DNA from: an uncultured Bacilli bacterium
GTDB taxonomy: Bacteria > Bacillota_I > Bacilli_A > RF39 > UBA660
Length of the DNA stretch: 43,794 nt
Assembly: GCA_934119955.1 (NCBI GenBank)
Contig: CAKOSZ010000010.1
Span: 1-43,794 of the forward strand
Direction of reading: 5' to 3'
Below, piece by piece: positions 7,242 to 15,620 of this stretch (position 1 is the stretch's first letter; each line of letters opens with the position of its first letter). Made by a program: the position numbers and the translations under genes. The notes beneath the pieces are model-generated. The model made no database searches and was not told the DNA's origin. It worked only from the letters and a program-made list of their open reading frames with translations.

Positions 7242-7613
7242 GTGAGAAATACTACACAAAGAAATTTAATACTGGATATTATTAATAATTCATGTAATCA
7301 TTTAACAGCTGAAGAAGTTTATGAAATTGCTAGAAAAAGTATTTCAAATATTAGTTTAGGAACAGTATATAGAAATTTAAATATTCTAGTAGAACTTCAA
7401 AAGATAAGAAAAATTAAAACTTTTGATGGGAAAGATCATTATGACAAACTGCATATTAAACATAATCACTTTATTTGTTTAAAATGTAATAAAATATTTG
7501 ATATACATGAAACAACTAATATTGAGTATAAAAATATTCCAGTTGATTTTGAAATAGTAAACTATGATATTACCTACTCTGGTTATTGTAATGAATGTAA
7601 GAAAGGAAGGTAA
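7242..7613 (+). CDS. perR: PerR/Fur-family metal-dependent repressor
   Basis: The 123-residue protein has an N-terminal winged helix (HLTAEEVYEIARK and SLGTVYRNLNILVE) and a C-terminal metal-binding domain. That domain contains HYDKLHIKHNHFICLKC and a final CNEC; the two CxxC pairs form the structural zinc site. The His/Asp cluster (HYD, HIKHNH) is placed as in PerR. I choose the GTG at 7242 because AGGAGG lies 6 bases before it; an ATG at 7182 would put 20 unsupported residues inside the promoter. The next gene is rubrerythrin, 2 bases away, a classic PerR target. The operator at 7213-7227 supports self-regulation. Fur or Zur cannot be excluded by sequence alone. Confidence 0.85.
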   Translation: MRNTTQRNLILDIINNSCNHLTAEEVYEIARKSISNISLGTVYRNLNILVELQKIRKIKTFDGKDHYDKLHIKHNHFICLKCNKIFDIHETTNIEYKNIPVDFEIVNYDITYSGYCNECKKGR

Positions 7614-7615
7614 AG

Positions 7616-8158
7616 ATGGAAAATCTAAAAGGAACAAAAACAGAAAAAAATTTAATGGAAGCATTTGCTGGTGAATCACAAGCAAGAAATAAATATACTT
7701 ATTATGCTTCTAAGGCGAGAAAAGATGGTTTTGAACAAATTGCTGCAATTTTTGAAGAAACTGCTAATAATGAAAAAGAACATGCAAAATTATGGTTTAA
7801 AGAACTTCATGGTGGTGAAGTTCCTAGTACATTAGAAAATCTTAATGATGCTGCAAGTGGTGAAAACTATGAATGGACAGATATGTATGAAAGAATGGCT
7901 AAGGAGGCAAGAGAAGAAGGATTTACAAGAATTGCTAATCTTTTTGAAGGAGTTGCCAAAATTGAAAAAGAACATGAAGAAAGATACAAAAAATTAATTG
8001 AAAATATCAATAATGATTTAGTATTTTCTAGTGAAGGAGATACTATTTGGATATGTCGCAACTGTGGTCATATTGTCATTGGTAAAAAAGCTCCAGAAAT
8101 TTGCCCTGTTTGTTCTCACGCTAAATCATTTTTTGAAAGAAAAGCCAATAATTATTAA
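7616..8158 (+). CDS. rbr: Rubrerythrin
   Basis: This 180-residue protein reduces hydrogen peroxide in anaerobes. The ferritin-like four-helix domain carries the diiron ligands in AFAGESQARNKY, EETANNEKEHA, ERMAKEAREEG and AKIEKEHEERY. The C-terminal rubredoxin-like domain binds one iron through CRNCGH and CPVC (about residues 147-165). The length and domain order are standard. It is co-transcribed with the PerR-like repressor, whose stop is 2 bases upstream. A strong terminator follows. The gene indicates an anaerobic or microaerobic lifestyle. Confidence 0.96.
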   Translation: MENLKGTKTEKNLMEAFAGESQARNKYTYYASKARKDGFEQIAAIFEETANNEKEHAKLWFKELHGGEVPSTLENLNDAASGENYEWTDMYERMAKEAREEGFTRIANLFEGVAKIEKEHEERYKKLIENINNDLVFSSEGDTIWICRNCGHIVIGKKAPEICPVCSHAKSFFERKANNY

Positions 8159-8172
8159 TTTAATGTCATCAA

Positions 8173-8205
8173 AAAAAGTTTGCAAAAAAGCAAACTTTTT
8201 TATAT
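8173..8205. terminator. Bidirectional terminator between rbr and the MMPL gene
   Basis: AAAAGTTTGC-AAAAAA-GCAAACTTTT is a perfect 10-bp stem with A/T runs on both sides, placed between two convergent genes. Confidence 0.85.
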
Positions 8206-8211
8206 ATAATT

Positions 8212-10377
8212 TTATGATTTACTCTTATTATTAACTATCTTTTTATCAAATAAAACAATAATACTTGGTAAGACAAATAATATTAATAATACTGCAATAG
8301 TTACTCCAATTGCTATTATATGGCAGATCTCTCCTATCGCTGGATCTTTAAAGACAAACCCTAATATACCAGTTATAATAATCATTATTAGTGATGATGT
8401 AAGAATTGTATGAATTGATTTATTATATGTTTCTTTTAAAGATATTCTTATACTATTTTCTTTTCTTAGCTCTCTATAATAGTTTGTAAATAATATTGCA
8501 TAATCAATAGTTGCTCCCATTAATATGCTTTGTACTATTAGTAAAGATAAATAATATACTTTCATATCTAATATATTAATAATACCCATTAATATATAGA
8601 CAGCACACTGAATTAGTAATACTAATATAAATGGAATAATTAGTGATTTAAAGGTAAATAAAACTACTAAAAATATTAAAACTATTGTAATAATTGTAAG
8701 TTTATTCATTTCATAATTAAAGTTATTACTCATTTCATAGTTCATAATAGAATTCCCTATAAAGTAATATTTTCCATTTAATTTATTCTTACATTCTTTA
8801 TCTAATTTATCAATAAAAGTAAATGTATCCTTTGATTCTTCTTTATATGATGTGCTTATATTAATAATAGAATATTTTTCTCCAACAAACATTTTTTTAG
8901 CCTCTTTTATCATATTATTAGCATTATTTATTTCTAAAAGCATATCATCATTAATCATATTTTTAAAATTGTTTTGATTTTGGATTATAAAATTAATAAG
9001 TTCTTCAAGTGTTAATTTAGAATCATTATTGTATTTATCTTGAAAGATAGCTTTATAAATACTAACGATGATTTCTTTATTAATATCAATATTTTGTGCT
9101 TTTAAAAAGTAATCTAATTCACTAGCATTATATTTCTTTCCTACTATCGTTTTATAAGTATTTATAGTTTTAACCTTATCATCAGTAGTTAGATAATTTA
9201 TAATTTCATCAATATTATCTTCATTTTTATTTTCGTATAAAAGTACTATATTATTGTCTTTTTTGAAAATCTTACTGATAGTATTATCTTTTGGTGTATC
9301 AAAAGTAACTATATTTGTTCCTTTTATAAAATATAAAACGGCAAATAGTATTATAAAAGTTAATGATATTATATATTTGTATTTTTGACTAAATATGGCG
9401 ATTTTTTCCATATTTATATGTGGATATTTCTTATGTGTTTTATATATTAGTTTATCAAATATAAGTATAAGTGATGGTAATACTGTAAAGATACATATTA
9501 AACTAATTAATACTCCTTTAGATAAAACTATTCCTAAATCAGTTCCTATTTTAAAACTCATAAATAAAAGTGCTAGAAGTCCTACTATAGTAGTAAATGA
9601 ACTACCCATAATAGATGGGAACGATTTTTTTATTGCCTCTTTCATTGAAGTTAAATTATTTTTATTATTTTCTTTTTCTTCACGGTAGCGATTAAGTAAC
9701 ATTATTGAATAATCCATTGTTAGAACAAGTTGAAGGATCGCTGCGATAGAATAAGTTGTATATGACACTTCACCAAGCAAATAATTAGTTCCTAAATTAA
9801 TAATAATTGCAATTCCTATTGTTATTATAAATAATATTGGTTCTATCCATGATGAACACATAATAAGTAATATTATTAGTAGTATTGAAAAAGCAAATAT
9901 AATAATTGAAATAGGAACATTAGTAATATCACTATCTAATTCATATACGAGTTTATATTCTTCTTTTAGATTATCAAGTTCTTTTTTTATGTTTTTTATT
10001 TCATTAGAATTAGAATTATATTTACTAGTTAAAACATATAACGTGTGATTATCCTTATTATATGTATCACTTTCATTATCATAACTGATTGTATAAATGT
10101 TTTTTATTTCTTTTAATTTATTATAAACATCTAACTTTTTATTATTATCTAAATCATCTATCATTACCCAAATAGTACTCATATTTTTAACATCTGGTAA
10201 TTCTTTTTCTAAAATATCAATACCTTTTTTCATTGATGAATTAGATGGTAAATATTTAGTCATATCTTGATTTATATTTACTTTATTCATAGCAAATATA
10301 CTCACGCAAGTAACAAGTAACATAAATACTAAAATATAATTTCTTTTTTCTGTTATGAAATTTATTATTTTTTTCAT
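8212..10377 (-). CDS. MMPL/RND-superfamily membrane transporter
   Basis: The 721-residue protein has the two-fold RND layout. Each half has one N-terminal helix (residues about 13-30 and 345-365), a large external domain (for example NINQDMTKYLPSNSSMKKG), and a bundle of five helices. The conserved acidic positions of the helix-4 segments are seen in VLTMDYSIMLLNRYREEKEN and MGATIDYAILFTNYYRELRKE, which is typical of MMPL proteins that use the proton gradient to export lipids or drugs. Length is at the short end of the family, as in many Gram-positive members. A divergent TetR-type gene with an inverted-repeat operator between them suggests substrate-induced efflux. The substrate is unknown. 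Confidence 0.88.
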   Translation of the reverse strand: MKKIINFITEKRNYILVFMLLVTCVSIFAMNKVNINQDMTKYLPSNSSMKKGIDILEKELPDVKNMSTIWVMIDDLDNNKKLDVYNKLKEIKNIYTISYDNESDTYNKDNHTLYVLTSKYNSNSNEIKNIKKELDNLKEEYKLVYELDSDITNVPISIIIFAFSILLIILLIMCSSWIEPILFIITIGIAIIINLGTNYLLGEVSYTTYSIAAILQLVLTMDYSIMLLNRYREEKENNKNNLTSMKEAIKKSFPSIMGSSFTTIVGLLALLFMSFKIGTDLGIVLSKGVLISLICIFTVLPSLILIFDKLIYKTHKKYPHINMEKIAIFSQKYKYIISLTFIILFAVLYFIKGTNIVTFDTPKDNTISKIFKKDNNIVLLYENKNEDNIDEIINYLTTDDKVKTINTYKTIVGKKYNASELDYFLKAQNIDINKEIIVSIYKAIFQDKYNNDSKLTLEELINFIIQNQNNFKNMINDDMLLEINNANNMIKEAKKMFVGEKYSIINISTSYKEESKDTFTFIDKLDKECKNKLNGKYYFIGNSIMNYEMSNNFNYEMNKLTIITIVLIFLVVLFTFKSLIIPFILVLLIQCAVYILMGIINILDMKVYYLSLLIVQSILMGATIDYAILFTNYYRELRKENSIRISLKETYNKSIHTILTSSLIMIIITGILGFVFKDPAIGEICHIIAIGVTIAVLLILFVLPSIIVLFDKKIVNNKSKS

Positions 10378-10465
10378 TAATATTTCTCCCTTCTTTGACT
10401 TAAATGTCTATTTATATTATAATATACATATGTTGATTTTACAGCCATCAGTTTATAAAAACTTG

Positions 10466-10506
10466 TTATTAAATAAACATTAAAATAATATATGTTTATT
10501 TAATAA
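10466..10506. promoter_or_regulatory. Inverted-repeat operator between the MMPL and TetR genes
   Basis: TTATTAAATAAACAT (10466-10480) and ATGTTTATTTAATAA (10492-10506) are perfect 15-base inverted arms with an 11-base spacer, centred in the divergent promoter region. This is the size and place expected of a TetR-family operator that controls both genes. Confidence 0.75.
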
Positions 10507-10526
10507 ATGAAAGGAGTAAATTATTT

Positions 10527-11057
10527 ATGAATATCAAAGATAATCGTCGTGTTTCAATGACTAAAAGAATTATTAAAGATACATTTATTGAAATGTTAGA
10601 AAAGAAAAATATTCAAAAGATTTATGTTAGAGAATTATGTGAAACTGCTGATATTAATAGAAGTACATTCTATAAATATTATGAATCACAATATGATTTA
10701 TTAGCAGAAATGCAAAATGATTTGCTTATTCAAATAGAAGAAAAATGTAAAGATGCTGATAATATAAAAGGATTAAATAATATATTACACTATCTAAATA
10801 ATAACAAAAAAATGTATAAGATTATTTTTAATGCAAATATTGATCCAACATTTCCAAAAAAGTTATTAAATTTGCCTATTATTACTGAAATATTAAATAG
10901 CAAAATGTCTAGTAAAACTGAAACTAAATATAAGAAAACTTATATTCTTGAGGGTGGATACCATGTTATATTAGAGTGGTTAAATAATGATTGCAAAGAG
11001 CCGGCAGAAGAGATAACAGAAGTTCTTATGAAATATATAAATCAAAATTTGAAATAA
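10527..11057 (+). CDS. TetR-family transcriptional regulator
   Basis: The 176-residue protein has an N-terminal TetR helix-turn-helix (VRELCETADINRSTFYKYYES, residues about 35-55) and a helical C-terminal ligand/dimer domain resembling the TetR_C_7 or DhaS-like group. It is divergent from the MMPL transporter, so it most likely represses that pump and itself from the 15-bp inverted repeat at 10466-10506. The start has AAAGGAG about 10 bases upstream. A hairpin terminator follows directly. Confidence 0.9.
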   Translation: MNIKDNRRVSMTKRIIKDTFIEMLEKKNIQKIYVRELCETADINRSTFYKYYESQYDLLAEMQNDLLIQIEEKCKDADNIKGLNNILHYLNNNKKMYKIIFNANIDPTFPKKLLNLPIITEILNSKMSSKTETKYKKTYILEGGYHVILEWLNNDCKEPAEEITEVLMKYINQNLK

Positions 11058-11058
11058 G

Positions 11059-11100
11059 AAAAGTTTATAGAAAGTAAATATATCTATAAACTTTTTATTT
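11059..11100. terminator. Bidirectional terminator between the TetR gene and the SipW operon
   Basis: AAAAGTTTATAGA/TCTATAAACTTTT, a perfect 13-bp stem with an 11-base loop, lies between two convergent genes and touches the stop codon of the 11095 gene. Confidence 0.85.
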
Positions 11101-12519
11101 ATACTGATAAGGATTATTAATTGTCCCATCTCCTGTCATTTCAAAATTGCCATTAATTGTAATAACAGGTCTTATATAATAACTATTCATTAATAAATTT
11201 CTAGTCCAGTCAGTAGGAGAACCATTTTTATCTACAATAAAAACATTTCCATTTTTATATGTTGGATCGTAATATGCAGGAGATAATGTCCAGTAGTAAT
11301 TATCAATACTAGAATTATATAAGAAATATGAAGTGTTATTTTTTTTATAAGCTCCTCCTGCTAAAACAACTTCTTCTGCACTAATTAATCCAATATTTTC
11401 TTCAATAATATATTTACTAGGACAAACCAGTATTGGAGAATAATTATTACTATCTTGACCTAAATTTTCATATGATTGAAAATAATTAACATTCGCATAT
11501 GTACCTGATGATTTTCTTGTATAATAATCAAAGTTTACACAAAAATTTGATTTTACAATTTTATCAGAGTTAGATGCTAGATTATTTTGATACCAATTAT
11601 CTAAAATTGGTTTAATATTACTATTACCATAAGCAAGCATTTCTTTAGCTAAATCTATTGTATCAGCAGAAGCACTATCTCTATATTTAGATGTTACCCC
11701 ACTTATTACACCATCTAATACAATTCTTAGATTACCATTTTCATCTATTTGTAGTATTCTCCATGTGAATCCTCCAAATGAAACATAGTTATCATCATAA
11801 TTTCCTCTTAGTAAAATTACATTTTCATTATTTATACCTTTTATTGTATGTATTTCTTTACCAGTAGCAATATTACTAAATTTTTGTTTTCTTTCTGTTT
11901 CTTCCATACTTTCAATATCAATATATTCTATATCTTGGGCATTACCAGATGGTACATAATTATTTACAAGAGTCGTTTCCATTTGAGTTTGATTTATTTT
12001 AAAGTTAAAACCTATATATGATATTAAAGTGTTAGAATCAGGAACAACATTATCTTTATAACTAAAAGTAATACTAAATTCTTTAAATGTATGTGGTTCT
12101 ATCTTAGTATCTTTATCTATACCAGTTAATGTAAATATTATATTTTGATTATTATAGAATGCATTATCATAAATAGGATTATTAAATCTATACGTTTCGT
12201 TATTTTTATTGTACACTTTAATTCTATATGTAATAGAGGAGTTTCCGTTTGTGTTTGATAAAACAACTCTAGAATTTAAAGTGGTACTAGAAAATGTTAT
12301 TATTTTTGACTCTTCTAAATTTGCATCGACATTTGAATCATAATTAACTTCAGTTATAAATAAACCATCTTGTGAAACAAGACTAACATCTCCACTAATA
12401 TCAAGAGTAATAGAGTTTATTGTGGCATATCCAATAGACATAAATAAAGTTGTAAGCGTAATCAAAAATAAATAAAGTGGCTTTTTATTAATATTTTTAT
12501 TTTTTATTGATTTATCCAT
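11095..12519 (-). CDS. SipW-dependent surface protein with a C-terminal lectin-like domain
   Basis: About 474 residues. The N-terminus (NKKPLYLFLITLTTLFMSIGYATIN) is a SipW-type signal peptide, with GYA before the cleavage site as in TasA. It is followed by a beta-rich domain (residues about 30-185) like those of TasA/camelysin-type fibre proteins. The C-terminal half contains FGGFTWRILQID, GLISAEEVVLAGG, YYWTLSP and IRPVITING, ending GDGTINNPYQYK. This is a domain repeated on surface proteins of gut Firmicutes (DUF6273- or FISUMP-like; assignment uncertain). I start at the ATG 12517-12519 because GGTGAT directly precedes it; the upstream ATG would overlap that site. It is last in the operon, so it is likely a second substrate of the signal peptidase. 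Confidence 0.72.
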   Translation of the reverse strand: MDKSIKNKNINKKPLYLFLITLTTLFMSIGYATINSITLDISGDVSLVSQDGLFITEVNYDSNVDANLEESKIITFSSTTLNSRVVLSNTNGNSSITYRIKVYNKNNETYRFNNPIYDNAFYNNQNIIFTLTGIDKDTKIEPHTFKEFSITFSYKDNVVPDSNTLISYIGFNFKINQTQMETTLVNNYVPSGNAQDIEYIDIESMEETERKQKFSNIATGKEIHTIKGINNENVILLRGNYDDNYVSFGGFTWRILQIDENGNLRIVLDGVISGVTSKYRDSASADTIDLAKEMLAYGNSNIKPILDNWYQNNLASNSDKIVKSNFCVNFDYYTRKSSGTYANVNYFQSYENLGQDSNNYSPILVCPSKYIIEENIGLISAEEVVLAGGAYKKNNTSYFLYNSSIDNYYWTLSPAYYDPTYKNGNVFIVDKNGSPTDWTRNLLMNSYYIRPVITINGNFEMTGDGTINNPYQYK

Positions 12520-12564
12520 ATATATCACCATTTATTTAAAATAAAAGAATATGATAGAAAAGTA

Positions 12565-13698
12565 TCATAATTCAAAATCATTAATTATTCCTCTTTCTAT
12601 TGCATTTTCTCTCATTTGTTTTTTTATTTTAGATACTTTTAAAGAATAAGTATAAAGTATTTTAGTATTACTAGGAATTATAAAATATACACCAGTTTTT
12701 TCTTTGTTTTCAGTCATTAATATTGGTTGAGATAATGTATCTCTTATTTCTAACATATCAGTAAATTCATCTACTTGAAGAATTTGATATCCACTTAAAT
12801 CAAATGAATTATTTATTTTTTGAATATAACTTTTATAATTGTTAAGAATTTTTTGCAATTCTCTTTGATATATGCTTTCAGCTGTTCTTGTTTTAATTAT
12901 ATATTTTACTAAACTCACTAAAACTATAATTTCAATTAGAAACACTATAACTGCAACAACTAGAAATAAAAAGTTAAATGGGGATTTTTCTATACAAGCC
13001 ATAAAGTTTTCTTGCTTTGCATCTACTAGACTTTTTGAGATATCAATGGCAACTGTCTTGGTAGTTAGTGGAATACTTAAAGAAACCGTTGATGTCTTAT
13101 CCGTATCTTTAATATCTTCACATTCTCCCAATACCTTAATATTCATAACTATATCAAGAGTTGCTATAGACTCATCTAAATTATATATACTAACAAATTT
13201 TTTAATTAAATCATTATATTTGTTATAATCTATTGTTACATCTTCTTTTATTTGTACGCTTGATTTACTATTTGAATGATTTATCTTATCACTAATAAGT
13301 GTATCATTATATTTATATATTGAGTTTTTAGTATTTTTATCTATTACATTTACATTTGCTTCGATAGAATACTGATATTTATAATCTATATTTTTCTCAC
13401 TAACATTTAATTTATAATTAAATGTGGCATTAATATAATCTATAAGACTAGCTATATATTGATTATTTGCATCTAGATACTCTTTATTAAAGAATTCATT
13501 CTCTTTTAAATAAACTTTATAATCTATTTTACTTTCTTCGTTATAAGGAACGTAATAAGTTTTATTCTTTGTTAAAAATAGACACACGAAAGACATAACT
13601 ATGAATGTTAAGATAAATAACACACAAGCATAACTTATAACTTTATTTCTACGTTTAGTTTGATCAACAAGTATTGCATTAACTTGATTCTTTTTCAT
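12565..13698 (-). CDS. DUF5305-like membrane protein of the SipW locus
   Basis: The 377-residue protein has one helix at residues about 18-42, an external beta-rich domain (VYLKENEFFNKEYLDANNQY, then SLIDYINATFNYKLN), a second helix at about 243-268, and a basic cytoplasmic tail of about 110 residues ending in a mixed alpha/beta segment. The external motif matches what I recall of DUF5305, which in bacteria and archaea is encoded beside SipW-type signal peptidases. Its function is unknown; a chaperone or assembly role for secreted fibres is a guess. It sits between the peptidase and the second substrate with short gaps and no terminator. Confidence 0.6.
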   Translation of the reverse strand: MKKNQVNAILVDQTKRRNKVISYACVLFILTFIVMSFVCLFLTKNKTYYVPYNEESKIDYKVYLKENEFFNKEYLDANNQYIASLIDYINATFNYKLNVSEKNIDYKYQYSIEANVNVIDKNTKNSIYKYNDTLISDKINHSNSKSSVQIKEDVTIDYNKYNDLIKKFVSIYNLDESIATLDIVMNIKVLGECEDIKDTDKTSTVSLSIPLTTKTVAIDISKSLVDAKQENFMACIEKSPFNFLFLVVAVIVFLIEIIVLVSLVKYIIKTRTAESIYQRELQKILNNYKSYIQKINNSFDLSGYQILQVDEFTDMLEIRDTLSQPILMTENKEKTGVYFIIPSNTKILYTYSLKVSKIKKQMRENAIERGIINDFEL

Positions 13699-13731
13699 AG
13701 TTAGACTCCTTTCTTTTTATTCTATTTTTAT

Positions 13732-14850
13732 TTATGAAAACATTTCTTTTATCCAAATTGACGGATAACCAATATGTTTTATTCTTAATTTTGATATCCC
13801 AATGATATCACTATCCACTAAATAATAATTATCAGCACTCATATTGGCGTCCCCTTTAGTGTAATATCTAATACTGCCATTTATATCTTTTTTATCAATA
13901 ACTCTGTGTATAATTTGCAATCCGTCTTTTTTAAATACGATGATATCTCCTGTTTTAATGTTTTGTTTATCATATTTAACAAATATTGTTGTATCTCCCA
14001 TATTAAGAGCTCCTGTCATACTTTTAGAACCAATTACTAATATTCCATATTTGAACTGGCAAGATATTAACATTGTTACTGAAGATAAAACTATTATTAA
14101 TATAGTAGTCCACACAATCTCTCTTTTTTTATCCTTATAAGCAACTCTAAGATTTGTTTTTGAATAAGTATATTCTAGAAACAAATATATAAAGTATGGA
14201 TAAATAATTTTTAAAAATGTTCTAAAGAAGATGTATATGTTTGGAGTATAAGGAATAATAAAAGCATATAAAATAGTTATTAGTCTATATACAACAACAC
14301 TGTTTTTCCCATATCTTAGTGAAATATAATTATAAAGCAAATTACTTGAAATAGATGAGAAAACAATAAAACCAATTATAATTAATAAATCATCTAGGTT
14401 CGAGTAACTATAAACTTCACCATAAATTATTAGATCAATAAGAACAAATGCAATAAATGGGATTATCTTAGCAAATTTCCCTCGTTGTGCTAGAAATATT
14501 TCTCTAATTACTTCAGTTGAGTACACAATGATTGTTATTGGAATTATATAATACAATAAAGCAACTTTACCAAATTTAACCGAAGATTCATAAAAACCAA
14601 AGTGTATTCCCATTAGGTAAAAAACTATTAGATAAATAATTCCCATCGCACTCATCACTATTGTTACTTCTTTTTTGTAGTGAGATATAATATTTCTTTT
14701 TTTAATTATTTTTTTTAGTATCAACATATAAATAAGAAGAAATATAGACAAATATATCGTTTTGTATATTGTTGACACAAAGAGAATAAAGAAAAGAAAT
14801 GTAACTAAAATAAATTCAAACACATAATTTTTTATCTTATCTATATCCAT
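13732..14850 (-). CDS. sipW: SipW/ER-type signal peptidase I with a multi-helix N-terminal region
   Basis: The last 110 residues are a signal peptidase of the archaeal/ER type. Ser277 sits in GSKSMTG, the catalytic His315 in LQIIHRVIDK (not Lys as in bacterial LepB), and Asp in TKGDANMSAD. This class processes TasA-like substrates. Unusually, about 260 residues with seven or so membrane helices precede it; SipW itself is only about 190 residues with one or two helices. The gene follows the TasA-like gene by 35 bases, has AAGAAGGG before its ATG, and is followed by a DUF5305-like gene and another SipW-type substrate. Confidence 0.85.
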   Translation of the reverse strand: MDIDKIKNYVFEFILVTFLFFILFVSTIYKTIYLSIFLLIYMLILKKIIKKRNIISHYKKEVTIVMSAMGIIYLIVFYLMGIHFGFYESSVKFGKVALLYYIIPITIIVYSTEVIREIFLAQRGKFAKIIPFIAFVLIDLIIYGEVYSYSNLDDLLIIIGFIVFSSISSNLLYNYISLRYGKNSVVVYRLITILYAFIIPYTPNIYIFFRTFLKIIYPYFIYLFLEYTYSKTNLRVAYKDKKREIVWTTILIIVLSSVTMLISCQFKYGILVIGSKSMTGALNMGDTTIFVKYDKQNIKTGDIIVFKKDGLQIIHRVIDKKDINGSIRYYTKGDANMSADNYYLVDSDIIGISKLRIKHIGYPSIWIKEMFS

Positions 14851-14885
14851 AAAATCCCTTCTTTATCTACTTTCTATCAACTATA

Positions 14886-15401
14886 TTACTTTGTTGCACT
14901 AGCATTAAATGTAACATTAAAGTTTCCTGTAACTTCTTCTAAAGGTGCTTTTACTAATTCAACTGTAACAGTTAGTTTCTTTGTTCCATTTGGAGCAATA
15001 GCATCGTTATTTTCAAGTGTAGCTGTAACTGTATAATAATCTTTAGCAGCATCATTTGTTTGTGTTGCTGTTGGATTAGATAATGTTGCGTTGATACCAG
15101 CTTTACTGTTATTAGTTATTGTGTATTCTGCAACAACTTTTTCACCAACTGTTTTTAATGTTTTTACAGATAGTGTTGCTGTTTTTCCATTTCCTTTATC
15201 AGCTGTATCAGTTTTACCTGTTAAAGTTCCAGTTGTTGTTATGCTAGCATCAGTAAAATTAACATCAAAGTTACTATCATCTGGACTAACTGTAATATCA
15301 CCATTTACTTTTAAGTCAATAGTAGTAAGGGCATAACCAACACCTAAAACTAGTACTGCGACAACTAAAGCAAGAGCAACAAATGATTTTTTCTTTTTCA
15401 T
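14886..15401 (-). CDS. TasA/camelysin-like secreted fibre protein
   Basis: The 171-residue protein begins with KKKKSFVALALVVAVLVLGVGYA, a SipW-type signal peptide cleaved after GYA. It continues as a Thr/Asn-rich beta protein (ITVSPDDSNFDVNFTDASI, then VVAEYTITNNSKAGINATLS) resembling the TasA/CalY family, which forms extracellular amyloid-like or pilus-like fibres. It lacks the HEXXH once proposed for camelysin. It is the first gene of the operon, has AGGAGG before the ATG, and is preceded by a long structured 5' leader and a palindrome-box promoter. First position and a strong ribosome site fit a highly expressed structural protein. Confidence 0.8.
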   Translation of the reverse strand: MKKKKSFVALALVVAVLVLGVGYALTTIDLKVNGDITVSPDDSNFDVNFTDASITTTGTLTGKTDTADKGNGKTATLSVKTLKTVGEKVVAEYTITNNSKAGINATLSNPTATQTNDAAKDYYTVTATLENNDAIAPNGTKKLTVTVELVKAPLEEVTGNFNVTFNASATK

Positions 15402-15545
15402 CTATTTTCACCTCCTCGCACAATATTTTTATGGGAGTAATCTACATAATAGCTACTCCCAAATAACTATCATGCTTCTTAAGGTTAAGATATAAGAATA
15501 TAAATTTTGTAAAATTAGAGTCTATCCTTCTACCTTAATCTTACA
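15402..15545 (-). promoter_or_regulatory. Structured 5' leader of the TasA-like operon
   Basis: The transcript should start near 15545, giving a leader of about 144 nt. It contains GGGAGTA (15454-15460 in transcript sense) pairing with TACTCCC (15433-15439) around a 14-base loop, about 20 bases before the ribosome site. TTAAGGT/ACCTTAA can pair further upstream. There is no T run, so it is not a terminator. It may stabilise the mRNA or act as a protein- or ligand-responsive element. No known riboswitch recognised. Confidence 0.4.
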
Positions 15546-15551
15546 ATTATA

Positions 15552-15603
15552 ATTATATCATACTTTTCCGAAATCGGCAAAGAAAATTTCCGTTTTCGGA
15601 AAA
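15552..15603 (-). promoter_or_regulatory. Promoter of the TasA-like operon with two palindrome boxes
   Basis: Minus strand: an extended -10 TGATATAAT (15552-15560) is preceded at 18 bp, centre to centre, by CCGATTTCGG (15568-15577). A second palindrome, TTTCCG-TTTT-CGGAAA, lies around 15588-15603. The first box is a variant of the TACCGATTTCAGTA element found at the other four promoters. The IS200 remnant begins just beyond, so the element may have landed next to, or cut, a longer control region. Confidence 0.6.
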
Positions 15604-15620
15604 AATTGTTAAAAATTGTC

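Noticed and set aside
12872..13228. Plus-strand open frame of 118 codons
   Set aside because: It is a shadow of the DUF5305-like gene, with no ribosome site and no protein-like pattern; similar shadows at 5274, 9395, 18211 and elsewhere were also dropped.
14390..14415. GGTTCGAGT, resembling a tRNA T-loop
   Set aside because: It lies in the coding sequence of the signal peptidase and no cloverleaf can be drawn round it; I found no tRNA or rRNA gene in the window.
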